Positions 13,970 through 27,200 of a DNA stretch of 64,000 bases are shown here, in pieces. The notes under the pieces were generated by a model. It did no database searches. It worked only from the letters and a program-made list of their open reading frames with translations, and was not told the DNA's origin. Location of the stretch: contig NW_024881295.1 in NCBI RefSeq assembly GCF_018691265.1, forward strand, positions 20,574,243 through 20,638,242, read 5' to 3'. Numbering within the stretch: the first letter of the stretch is position 1; the number at the start of each line of letters is the position of its first letter. Made by a program: the position numbers and the translations under genes. This DNA is from Tyto alba (Eukaryota; Chordata; Aves; Strigiformes; Tytonidae).

Positions 13970-14480
13970 TAGCCAACGCCTCCAGCCAACACATATCCAC
14001 GCACCCCCGCGCAGCATCCCCCCCCAAGTCCACACCCCTCAAACGCTAACGCACAAACAAAGCCGCTTTCACTTGCAGCACTGCAGTTTAATGAACTGGA
14101 TATGCTGAGCGAGGGCACTGCGCGGGGCGGAAGGCGGCTCTCCCGAGACTGCCAAAAAAAGCCTGCCCAGCGTCCCGGTGATGGAGACGGGCGGCGGGAA
14201 GTTTCAGACATTGCATCAGCGGAGGCACACGCAGTCAGCTCGTTCGCGCTATCCCCGCCAAGGCTAACTCAGACCCCAGCGAGCCCCAGCCAAGATTTTC
14301 TCGAGCTGTTCGGGGGCGAGCGGGTGCCGGGTGAGGAGGGGGAGAAGGGAGGGAGAGGCCCGGCCCCGGGGGGGGGGGGGGTGCGGGGAAGGCCGCGGGG
14401 CCTGCTGACGGGTGCCTGGCCCAGCACCCAGCGAGCGGCAGCCCCCAGAGGCCCCTTGGCCCCTGCTTCTGTGACCGTTA
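13970..14480. promoter_or_regulatory. Intronic CpG island candidate
   Basis: The core at 14100-14340 has by eye more than 20 CpG in about 230 bp, followed by a G14 run at 14368-14381. This is the densest CpG cluster outside the two gene promoters. No exon could be matched to a known protein. It could be an alternative promoter of CREB3L2, the start of a non-coding RNA, or an enhancer. Confidence 0.45.
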
Positions 14481-15198
14481 CTCCAGAGCTCAAATGAAGG
14501 GAAAAAATTAAAAAAAAAAAAAAAAGGCGTTTTTCCCAGGCTCTGTCAACACTGCTGTAAGGAAATAAATAGCACCTTGAGGATAGAGGGCCAGTCAGAA
14601 GCCGCTCCGCGTGCTGTCCCACAGCGCCTGAGCGGGCCGGGCCTCCTCAGCCCCAGGCACCCTTTAGCCTCTTCATTCCACGTGCTCAAGGGCAATAACA
14701 AAGTGCTACTCTCCTATCACAAGGGGTTTCAAGGAAGGTGGCGTGGAAGATTGCATCACGTTCGATGCCAAGATTACTGGGATCGTAAAAATGCCAGAGC
14801 TGGGACGTAGAGGGAGCCCCTTGTTGCAGGGCACGGTGCTGGATGGAGGCCTGGAGGGAAGGACCCACACAGGGACTTCAGGCTCTGAGGGCTACCGAGA
14901 GGTGAAGAACAAGCTCAGAAGCTCATTTTAAATTTCAGGTGTCGCCATTTCTCCCGTGCAGCCTGTAAGCCATCTGTGGTGCACGGCCACACGAAACCCC
15001 ACCTGCTGAGCACCGGGCCAGCACAGCCCCCCAACATGAAGCAGCTCGAGTGGAGAGCACCCCAAGGGTGGAACACATTCTCCTGGAGCTAAATGAGTCT
15101 GTTCGGCTCTAGGGAAACAGAGGTACGTAGCCAGAAAAATAATCGGGGGAACCTTGTACTGCTAATCAGCAGTGCATGACTCCAGAGCCAGTTAAGGC

Positions 15199-15253
15199 TA
15201 TATATACACAGAGATATATATGTGTGTGTGCACGCTTGTGTGTCTATGTGTAT
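15199..15253. repeat. TA/TG dinucleotide-rich tract
   Basis: Imperfect (TA)n and (TG)n runs, a degenerate microsatellite. Confidence 0.8.
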
Positions 15254-18200
15254 TAAATATAGCTCAGTTTTTTAATACGGCGCCGTTGGCTGCGGAACAG
15301 TTCAGACGAGCATCTGCTACAGACCATCTGGACTGGGAAGGGAGGGAGCACGAAACGCTATGGGACTCCTGAGGAATTTGAAAATTGCAGCGGATTTTAC
15401 ATGGAAAACTGTTGCGTAAGGTACACTGACAAATGTGTGATATCAGGAATGTTCTTTAGCTAAAAGAAGAAAAAGAAAGAGAAGTGATCCTGAAACTGCT
15501 GCTTTCTGTGGGGGTTGGAGTTGGCTACAGGCGGTGGTACTGACCTCATGCCACTGAAATTCAACGTAATTAAAAGAAACAAAACCAAGTTCTCAGGACA
15601 TGCATCAGTATGGGAGAAGATCTAGCGCTGGACTCGTGTTGAGCCAATTAACTGAAAATGATACCTGACATTCAGTAGGTCACCATAGAGTATCTTAAAT
15701 ATCAAAAAAATAAAAGCTAAAAACCACTGTGAGTTTTTATTCGTTGAATTAACATATAAGAACCAACAGTTCACGTGTAAAGCACTCTGACTTCCTACTA
15801 AGATGGCTTCGTATTCATAATGCATATTCACACATGGAGATATTATCAGTATACTCCAAAGACTACAGCAAAATTCTATGAACTAGAAGATTTTATAAAT
15901 CAAGGCTTGCAACAGCCATGTCTTAGGTAGAACCGATACAAAGACTCAGACATGTCAAAACTAAAATAATCAGGTTTTCAGAATTTTTAAGCGTCCTCTC
16001 CTCTGTTTTTATTTTTTTCTGGTTGCAAGATCTGCAAGGGTTAACAAAGGAAACTAAAGAACATGAGGTAATCTCAAGTTTGCAGAGTCCGCAGACTTCT
16101 CCAGAAAATTGTTAAGTGTGGAAAAACGACAAGGGATTGAAAATCACTGCTCTGATTCTACCGACAAGTTGTGGTTCCAGATGGCTCAGGAAGATCCGGT
16201 CTTCAGCAAGAGTCAAAATGAACATGGTTGGCACTAATGCCAAGTGAGAACTCAGCATTTCTGGGATTTCCATAAGGTGAATTGTACTTGTCCTGTAACA
16301 GTAGCAAGTTGCGAGCATGCGCTCACAGGGGAACTCAAACACACGTCAATATGGAGAAATAACAGCTCTTCTTTTGGAAAGAGAAGCTGTCCATCTTTTC
16401 CCCGCTACCAGTCATCTTTATTTTCCCAATACTGCAATAAAAAAAAACATCTAATAACACTTCAAAAGGTCCAGTAGGGTAGCATTTTGTAAAAGAAGCC
16501 CACTAGACCACTTTACAGAAGGATCTAATAGCTCTGTTCCACAAAAGGATCCAGTTACAAAAGCCTCCAGTTTCATCTTTATGGAGACAGCCAGCCACAC
16601 TCAGAAAAGCCTGCAAACAGATGGAGATAATAGAAATTTAAATGGTCCATCCAGCTTTCAGTATAACCACCGTATGCGGTATTTCATCAGCTGCCAGGCG
16701 AGTGGGAGAGGAGGGAAGGAGTAGAAGAGATCATCAATCTCCCCATCCTATGTACATTGTCCCAGTCTCTGGCTAATGTAACAGCAGTTCCAACTATTCC
16801 TCTTTTGACAGGATTTGTTAAGCCAGTCAAGGAAGGTCAGGACAGAATATGGAAACAGATTTAGACCAGATGCCCATGCTAATAGTAATTCATACCACAT
16901 ATTCCCCACCTAAACTGAAAATATTAAATAAAAGCAGTGACAATCTGATACACTTTTAAAGGTCTAGTGCTCTAGCCATTTTTATTGAAGCAGATGATTT
17001 GTCTGCTCCTGATCCAAATCCATTTTTAAAAGTTCAAGGAGTAGGTAGATAAACACGTTGGGAAGCAGCCTTTTCTGATGTGTAGAAATTTGTATTCGTG
17101 GCTTTTTCGCTGGTAAAAAGAGGCCGTAGACACAGAGCTGGAACTGTAGGAATAAAAGCTTGATAGGACTTTTCATACCACATCATTGTAAATAAACCTT
17201 CCTATTATTAGATGGCACCGCGAACATACATCTCCAAGAGGGGCAACTAGAGCAGTAACAAGGAAAATTGGCTATGAACCCTGCCAGACCGTGTGAGAGA
17301 AGCCCACACGCAAATTCAGATGCTCTCCTGGTACACTCTGAAGTTGGTGTTTTGTTTAGGGAAGAAATCAAGCAGCTAAAGGGGACTACAGGAAGGCTTC
17401 CTGCCAGGACTGCCGAGAAGCTCAGCACTGACCTGCTAAAGCCTTCAGTGATAAGACAGGCAGAAAAGAGGCACAAAGACACAACTGTGGACCAGGAGAG
17501 GAATGTACACAGCTCCTTATCTTGCTTTTCAACACTTAAATTCCCATGGCAATTACTCTTTTCTTATCCCGAAAACAAGGGGACACTTGTGTAACCGGTG
17601 CAGGAACAGCCACAAGCAAAGCCTCCTCTGCTGATATACCCAAGCTTCCTTCTTGGCAAGATAACCTGTAGCAGCAAGAAGGCCAAGGGGTCATTCACCT
17701 TGCTCAGCCTCTGCCCATGGTGGCACAAGAGCACGCTGCCTGTGATGGGAAGAGCCCTGGGGATGTCGGGGAAAGGGATGACATTTTGCCAGAGCACCCC
17801 AAGTGCTTTTTGCATAAGACACCCACCTAGCCCCAGGATACCTGCACCCTTCAACCACTGGTCAAGAACTCAGACAAACAAGTCCTGGAAAAAATGCAGA
17901 AAAAGAGTCCTGGTTCAAGATGACACTGCCCTGTAGCTCCTTGGAGGACTATTGCTCTCTCATGATGGGATGAGCAAGGCTTCACACCCCAGCCATTTCT
18001 GTTCACAGGAGGGGACAAGGTACCCAACTCACCTTCCTCGGCGGTGTAAGCTAAACCACCGGTGTGTAAAGCCCGGGCACCTCTTCCTGTGGCAGCCTCC
18101 AGCAGAGATGCAAGATGGACAACTGGTGGCAGCAGCACATGAAGACTAATGCTGTGTGACAGCTCCCCTGTCACAGCTGTCACTGGGCACGCTTTAAAAT

Positions 18201-21200
18201 ACGTGTTTTAAATTAAAAAAATCTCAATGCCCAAATGATAGAGATGTTCGCTTTCCCTCAGAGCAACACCAAGAGCAGTGCTGCTAAGCCATTTATTATA
18301 ATATATTAAGTAAAACCAGCTTCTCCCATACCCAACACCATCCTTGGAAGAACCTGCGTTTTGGAAACCAGCAAAGACAGACCGAGTATGTGCCCAGAGT
18401 GGCTTCAGGGCTACTTTGGCCCAAAGCACAGACGCGTAGTTCTTGTCCTCAGGAACAGACAAGAGCATCCCCACAATTCACCCCACCAAAGCCCCAGCCC
18501 GGCTCTCACACTTTAACTGCCAGCAACCAACGTGTTAACGCCTGCCCCGCTCCAGGATTTACATCATCCCTTTGGTAGAATAAAACCATACGGATTCAAC
18601 AGGTTTTGGTTAAAAGTTACACGCGCGCGCAAGGCTCAGCGGTCCCAGGGTCTCAAAAGCCCGACTGTTGGCGCTGCCCCCTGCTCTTTCCCCACCAACC
18701 CAAAACGAAACACAAGAGACATTTGTTGTAGCACCGCTCCACCGCAGGCACACAGAGCAGCGACTGTGCAGACAGGGCACAAAGCAGAGGTGGGCTCCCC
18801 GCCGGAGGGGAGCTGCGCTCCCTTTCCCTTTCAGACGGATTTCTGAGGCTCTTTCTTCCTTCAGCTCCGCCCGTCCAAGGCGCATAAACAGAGAAAGTGA
18901 GACATTTCTGAGCAGAGGCAGGACCTTGGAAACTGTGTTTCACGGCCCTGTGGAGAAAGAGCAACAACTCCAGCCTCCCCGGGGCCTCCCCAGCAGAGCC
19001 CCTGCCCGGACACTGCGCCAGGAGCCTGCAGCTGCAGGAATGTCTGGGTCCAGGCACACACGGTGTTGTTTTTTTTTTTTTTTTTTTATTTGCACACTTC
19101 TGCTTCCACCATCTCAGTCTGTCCTGGCTGGGCATTTTGGGGGGTTGGTTTCTTTTTTCGTCTTCTTTTTTTCTTTCCTGCGTTCTGCTTTTAAGTGGAC
19201 GGGGGAGAGGAGGGGCAAGGGCAGCAATTATATGTGATGGCATGCTCCCCTGCCTATTCTTAGGCTTTGGAGGGACGCCCTCCAGACTGAACGACCACGG
19301 TCTTATTTTACCCTGATTTTTGTGTAACAGTTGGGTTTTTTCAAACTCTGAGAAGTCAGTTTTCTCGACTGATAATGATGGAGAAAGTAGGGCTCTCAGA
19401 CGACATAAACCAGTGCAAAAACTGAAGGAATACATTTCAGAAAACCCCAACGTGCCTGAAAACTCAGCATGCGGGGAGGAGTGTTATAACAATATTAAGC
19501 TATGAAACATACTTTGGCAACCTGTCTTTTACAGCTCAAGAGGCTAAATGCTGCCCATATGCAATAGATGAGAGCACATCTTGAAAACTGAGCAAGTCCT
19601 GGCAAAGTCACATGCAAACTACTCAGATATGCCAGCTCTATCGTTAAAACTCAGACTGAGCACAACAAAGAGGCACGTTCCAACTGCAATACCGAGTTTG
19701 GAGCCATCCCACCAGATTTCAGATGCAAAAGGAGTTCATAGTTTCCCCAAAAGGCGTGGTTCAGCTGTCTCAGCCTCTTTTCAGCATCCCGCAGCATCAG
19801 TACTCCACACGGAAGAGCATCACCAAGAGAATCCTGCAGAGATGTGTGCCTTGCTGCCAGAAACTGGGTTGGATTATTATTCATGTTCAACTGAAGTCAC
19901 CACCCATCCCAGAGGTCACTGTTCTCTCAGAGAGGGAGGCTTAACTCCACATCTGCTGCTCCAATCCAGTTCCATCGAGATGGATTTGAGGTCCACTATT
20001 CAAGCAAACACAGACCACCTTTGCAAAGCAGTACGAGGGAGTTCTTCCAGGTTCAGTTATGCTAGCAGATCTAAAGGGGCCAGCCAGGGGTCTAGCATTC
20101 CTAGCAAAGCACACCTAGTCAAGAGCCAAAGTCACTTCTTAATTTCTTGCCTTCTCTCCCAAGGGCAATTCCTGCCTTAATTCTGACCTGTCTGGCCGAT
20201 CAGGACAAACCTCATTTAAGAGGTCAACCAGGCTCCACAACTTAATGACAGTTGTTCAGCAGCAGCCCAAAGATCAAGCCTTGCACAAGTCAAGCTCCCC
20301 CAGGAAAGATGGGGTTTTTTTTTCTACCCACCTCTCAGAACTGGATTGCTTTCAGCCGCAGCCTGCCTCACAGAGAAGTTCTTGGACTGTGATGCATCCA
20401 AGGGCTGCCTTTTAGCTGCAGCACTCCCCCAAAGTTTGGTCCCTCCAGCAACCCTTCATTACAAAGTCACCCAATCCAGAAGACACCAAAGGCGGTGTAG
20501 TTCCGCATGGGAAGTGGTGCAAACACTGACATCGGGGTGATATCTAGTGAAACGCTGTACAGCCTGTTCTCTCCGAGAACAGACACTCAGCCGCATCTGT
20601 TTATAAACCCACCACCTGCACCAGCACTGCCTCTGCAACAATTTTGCTACCAGGTGAGACCAGCTTCCCCACAGAGAGCTGCCTCTGCCTGCTCAGGCTT
20701 TGGCTCCCACCGATGCAAACCAACTAGCAGAGCCTCTTAACAGGATTGCAATTTGATCAAAAGGAGTTTTCCTCCAAGAGCAAAAGTCAGATCAGCGGAT
20801 GTGAAGAACTTCATGCCCCCTGCTAAGAGCACTACCTTGCACACAGCACTGCTCCCTTTGCAGGTATTATGAATGACATAGTCTGTGATTTAATTGCAAC
20901 GATTAGCCCATTCTGACTGACGTTGGGTCCACAGAACTCCACTGAAGTGAAAAATGCACTTACAATAAGAAAATAAAAAATAAGACCCGTATTCTTGCAG
21001 CGGAACTTTTTCAACAATATGGGCAACTCTTAGTTTTCTGCAGTTATTCCGTAAAACACACCACTAAGGCACGTTAGTATTTATTTTCCAGATAAGGCAA
21101 TGCAAGAAGTGGCCTCCTCAAACTAGAGCAGCATTTGGTAGGGGAAATGCAACAAGAGCTTGAGTATTCCTGTACTGAGAGATGTAAATCTACCTATCTA

Positions 21201-24200
21201 TATGTATAAGGCTGGAACACAGATGCTCTGTCTTCAGCCCCAGGAAGAACCAAAACTAATATAAAGAGTATACTTCTTTAAAGGTTCCCTGCAACGAATA
21301 AATTCTTCTTACATTCACGGGATGAGCAGTTTGAGTTCTGTCAAAGACTTCACAAAATTTCTTCATGTGGAGATGACCTTTAAAGACCAATCTCACTGAA
21401 TGGTCATACCACGATCACAGGTGGAAAAAGTGCTGATTGACTTGGACCTCTTATCCAAGTTTGCGCTGTGTACTTGTGACATCTCCAGGGTGAAGGGCTC
21501 TTCCTTAGAGAACACTGTGTGGTTCCCTATCCTTATGAGCTCCCGGATCAGCCTGAAATATCTCACCCTGATCAGCACGTACTGTCTCTTATAATGTTGC
21601 AACAACAAAATTTAACTGCCTAGTAGGACTTTGCAGGCTACTTACCACAACCCTGAAGCCCTTGATGGGTGGAACCGTCAGAACTACCACAAATCAGCAG
21701 AATCAATCCTGCAGGCTGTATTTACAAGACTGCCACTGTGACCCCTGGGAGGACACCAGCAAAGCTGCTTCCTCCAAAGTCTGTGCGCACGTGTGTCTGT
21801 TGAGACACACACACACACGACTGTTCAAGCCTTCCTACTGCTTCTGGCATATGATGTTCCTAAATGCCATCAAAAAAGACTACACTAGGTGGCAAAGTAC
21901 TTTGTGATTGTTTATGATCACCACCAGCAGCCTCAAACCGAAGTAGCTACTCATTTCTGGACTATTTGCCATCCATCAGACACAAAGTACCCACCTTGTT
22001 TCTTCCTACAGAAAGAATACAGACACACTGAAGCAACTAAAGAAGAAAATTCAGCTGAGTTTCTTTTAGTAAGCAGCCTGAACCACTGCAGTGGTTTTTT
22101 CTGGTCTTCCATATATAGTTGTGACAACTGCAGTAAAATATTTGCTCGGCTACCCTCCCATAGCCAGCCGAGTCTGTAACCACCCACCCACACCACAGAT
22201 GTGCTCAGAAGTTACAAATCCCCCCCTCCCTATTTACACAGCATGACAAACTGGGATGCCACTGCTGCAGCAGACTTAGTGCTCCAGCCCTCCCACAAGA
22301 CACCAAATCCACGTCTCCTGAGCAAGGGAGTACCTAAGCGATGCCTAACAAATAGGACGAGCCACTTGGATGGCATCTTAGGTTCAACAGCAGTGTACTT
22401 CCCGCGTTGTTCAAGGTCACTGTAAAATCAGAGCTGGCAGGCAACGGTCAAAAACTCATGATAGAAATGATTGGGTGTTTTTTTTAATAAACTGTTATTA
22501 AGTTGCATTTTAAGCGCTGCATATATAGGGGTAGATTGCAAAATATTTGATGGTTCCATGTTTTCTTCTTCACATATGCTCCCATCTAGCAAAATCCCAC
22601 AATCTTAATTAGCAAGATCTTCACCTTCCCTTATTGTTAGAAATAATAACTAAGCAGAAGATGCACCTTCCACTTACAGCTTCCAAAATTTCTTGAAGTT
22701 ACCTAAACTACAGTATTTAAACATTATTTTGCTAACGTGCAAGTGCCACATTCTGCTATATTCTGCTTTGGACTATACACTCCCACCCTTTCCCCAAATT
22801 AAGGAAATTGTCTCCAAACTACCACACACCTCCAACAAAAACAACACATCAGTGGACAGATAAAGGTTTCTTGACAAGGCTGAGTGCAGTCCTTCTGGTG
22901 AAGAGGGAATCAAATTTGGATCTTCTGAGGTTTGCATCACTTTCTGGTAAAGGCATATTTTGACTCATTTTTTCTTCTTTTAATCGTTCTTGCCCTTATA
23001 TACTCAGCCAGAATCTCAACCAAAGTAAGGGGCTGAGCCAGCCTGCGCTACACTTTATGTAGTCTTTGACCAAAGCAAGCAACGCAGATCTCCTAGAGGG
23101 GTCTCTGACCAGCAGGCCCAGCTCTCCAAAGTGGCATCAATTTACACAACTGCATGATGTCTGCCAGAGAAAGATAAAAGAAAGCACAATTTGGAGATAG
23201 AAATGCTGCTACTAAGTTGCAGGTTCATCACACATATACTAGAAATATGGAGTAAGAGGAAATCAGCTTCATTTACTGGTAAATCCTGTTTTAAGTGAGA
23301 TTATAGCCAGTTTCTACTTCCTTAAACCTCTTCCTGGTCAGTCCAACCAGTCTTTATTAAAGTTTCAAGTTACGAGTCCTCCTCGCTGTGTTTTTCCCCC
23401 AAATTCAGTCAAACTGTTGACCAGTCCTTGCCCTGTCCCTTGGTTTGAACCTCCTGTACAGCCCTCCAAACCTTAATTCGTAAAGGGAGGAGGTTCTCCT
23501 ATTTCAACTTACCCAGCAGCAGCTGGCAAGCCTGGGTCAGATACATGAAAATTTAACAATGCAAGCTCCACAGGATAGCCAGTGTCTACCAGCAAGACAG
23601 GGAGCAGAAGTGACACCCCTCTGCGGTACGGTCCTGAGCAGCCGCCTGCACTGCGGGGTTTCTAGGGCACGAGTTGCCTGAAACAGCACACACTTCTCAG
23701 TTGCTCTTCTACTTCCCTCTGCTCTTCCCCAGACCCCCTCAACAAATCCTGCGGCTAAACGCTTTCCCAATAAAATACTAGAAGCCCTTTTTACTACCCA
23801 GAGTTGTTACACTTGTGCCTTTTCATATGAGCCTGTCCACCAGTTTGAGAAACTGTGCACTAGACAGTGGTGGAAAAAAAGACCTGAACGGGGCAGAATT
23901 GCTCCTCACATAAAATTGCAAAGAATAGCATTTTATAACCTTGTTTTCCCTCACTGCCAGGGAGGGATGGGAAAACTCTCTCTTTGCCCCTCATCTTTTT
24001 TTGTTTGTTTTTAAAATGAACACCACCAGGACAGAAAGATTATTTGCTAGTTAATAATGACCTTGGGCATTTAAATATACTGCCTGTCAGTACACTTGTC
24101 CATAAGGTCCTAGTATAGAGGCCCCACCGTTCACTCCCTGAGAGGGGAACATCCCTGTTTGGCTTGGCTCAGCCTCCTGAAGCGCCGCGTCACTAACTGG

Positions 24201-27200
24201 AAGCCGGCGGGTTTGCACGGCGCTTCCAAGAAGAGGCTCGGAGGGGCAAGGCACCCCCTCAAACCAAGCCAGGGAAAAACAGAGGACGCTCAAGGAATCG
24301 GGTCTTTGCCGGGTGCCCAGCTAAACTAACCTGCAGCGTGTTCTGGGAAAAGTGATATCGCTTTGTCTGTATGTTTACTGACAACTGGGGATTAGGTGTC
24401 CCTGTGCATCGCAAACGGGACTAGCAAGAGCCGCGGTTAGGAGCCCGAAAGCGCCGCTTACATTAATTGTGACCTTGCAGTTTGCAGAAATCCTTGACAA
24501 CCTGTTTAGAGACAAGAAGGAAACCGTGACAGCTACCTCCTCCCTGCTGCTGCGAGACACTGCACCAAGGTAACCTCAGGGCTATTTCCACACCAGGCTC
24601 CTTTCCCCCCCAAAGTCCCACGGAAGATCAGCGCCTGTACAGGTCAAACTTGTCACAAGGAAAACCCACTCCAGTCTGAGTGCTTTCAAAACACCCCTGC
24701 TTTATGCAAGAGCTCTGAAGCAAAGCATCGCTTTTCGATTGAAACACATTTTAGATAACCGCAGCACTGCCTTAAAGCTCACAGACAATGCAGCATCTGC
24801 TAGTGACCGAGTTTTTGAAAGAGCTGTTTCCCTGCACCAGCCCTGCGCAGCCTTTTCTCTTTGGTACGTATCGCAGACCACTGAAGTCACAGCCTGCTCT
24901 GTGCACAACTCCTTACACTTCCTTGCCCCGTTCGCCTTCAGTTTTCTTCACACCTCTGCCTGGTCCAGATTTTCTCTGGCGTCTGCTCACTCGCTTCGGA
25001 TCATCTCCCCGGCCAGGCCTTTGACTTACATTCCTTCCCTCCTGCTAGACTAAACTGACAGAGCGCAGCCTGCCTGGCTCAAACACCAGACCTCTTGTTG
25101 GAGATCTATGCAGAAGCGTGAATCGAGTTTTTTGGGACACCTGCCTGGAAGTTAAGAGAGGACACGTAACTGAAGAAAGTCCTCTCCAAGGCATTCCAGC
25201 AGTACTCTGAAAAGTCGGGATCTTTTTTTTTTTTTAAAAAAAATCACTCCCTGTTCTTTGGGGGGAGAGGGAAAAGAGCTTCACATCTCACTTCTGTTAT
25301 TTCCGTATTTTCTATTCTGTGTCCTGGCTATAACCCAAGTGTCCAACTCCCCAGAGGCTCTTTCAGGGGCGAGGGCAGCAGCCTGGAGCAGCAGAACTGC
25401 CCCCCCCCACGGGGTTTCGGCAGGGGCACACCCGGTCCAAGCAGAGACCTGCTCCCCACGACCCGCCAACCGCCTGCTGTCGCCGGGAGCTCAGCTCCCA
25501 CTACGCGCGCCAAGCAGGAACCAGATCAGGCAGCTTTGCAAAGGAGAAACCTCCCGTGCGTCAATCGCAGGAGCTGGCTAAGCACACACCCAGGCACCCA
25601 GAGAGGTTTTTATGGCACTGCACGCCTTGCACAGCTGCCGCAGGTTATCTTCCCGCAGCGGAATGTCCAGGGCGCTCACGGGGCTACTCCTCCGCTCCAC
25701 AAATTAACTGGTGCTGCAGGACCGGGGTTCCTCATCTATTCTGTCCCCGGCTGGGTGTGAGCGGTGACTCCCAGCAGGGCACGTAGCCTCAGCCCCCCTC
25801 CTGCTAGACCCGGCAAAGCCTGACCAGCCTGACAGGATCATCAAGCAGCTGAGGAGCTTCATTCCCAGCCGGAGCTGCTGTCAGCGCTTCTCCAGGAGGC
25901 ACCGAGGCTGAGCAGCAGGTCAGGAAGGGGCCACTTCGTGAGCACAGCAGCTCCCCCCCCGCCACCCCACCGACACATCACAGGCCTGGTGGGAGCTTTA
26001 TGCCAAGAGGAGAAGCGGCACTGCTTTAGAGGAGCTGGGCACTCTGCTGGTGATCACTGCATTTCCAGTACAGCTTTTAGACATTCTCAAGCCACGTCTG
26101 CTCTCCGCACGATACCTGAATAAAGTATTTTTCCTGCTAGCACGTTCCGAAGAAAACCCAAAACAGCACTAAAACTAGATAAGGTTATGCCATACCACAG
26201 AGGCAGCACCTTCTATCTGCCAGCTACCTAAATACAGAACATGTCTAGAAAGAAAAATTATTCATCCTTCTCAAACATCCTGGGCATTCTCCTCCTCCTG
26301 TCCCGACCCTCCATGCCAAAAATCAAACACAAGTTCCCTATAAACTATGGGGAAAACTGACTCTGCATCACATAGAAACTACCAAGCCTATTAAAATGCT
26401 GCAGAATTCGGGATATACATCGATAAGGTAAGGCCTGCCATATGCAATGGATTTAAAGTGGTGTAGAAAAGCACAGGCTTGTAGTATCATGGCAAAAGAG
26501 GCAGAGGGACAACAACGATCTTCCACTGTTAAAAACTGGGGTAAAAGTTGGTACCATTGGTACAGCTGGGATCACATCAGCCACCACCTCCCACTAGCTC
26601 TATCTTTCAAAATCAAGTGAGAAACTTTCCTTTTTCATCTAGATATTCATCTCACCTCCTCGTACATGAACTCCACAAGTTTTTCCTCATTCCTTATCCT
26701 AACCGCTTTGCTTTCTTCCTTTCCTCTGCCTTCTTTCACCTGCCAGGGCTGAAGACCCTGGCCAATCTGACAGGTCAGGTGTGTTTCAGCCAGTTTGTTC
26801 CAGACAGAGGTACAGGGAACGCAAGGCCACCTTTGGTACTTGACTCCAAGAGGCAACGTACATAAAGGCGGCCTTGTATTTTGGGACAAATGCCTTTTTC
26901 TACCCAAAATCTCACCCTTTTCCACATGCCGCGTGCACCGAGGTGTCATGGTAAACACAAGCAGTTCAAAATAGCTTGAAGAGATTAAAGCATTTATTTA
27001 AACTTCACTGAGTTCAGTGCAGTTTAGGAGAAGGACCAAAGGCTGCGATGCATTTGAACAGATTAAAGGCGTCACGGAGGGTGCTGCTGTACGTCCTGCC
27101 TTGTAGGCTCCAGAGAGCCAGGGAAGGTTTAAGGCATTGACAGCCAGAAAGGACTATGGAACCTTCCTAATCTGACCCTTCCACCTGTCCCAATCCACGA

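Noticed and set aside
18653..19450. Long overlapping frames (265 codons minus, 189 codons plus)
   Set aside because: Both run through poly-A/T and GC-rich DNA, show no domain, and overlap on opposite strands; consistent with chance.
19581..20180. 199-codon plus-strand frame
   Set aside because: No resemblance to a known family. About one frame of this length is expected by chance in a window of this size and composition.
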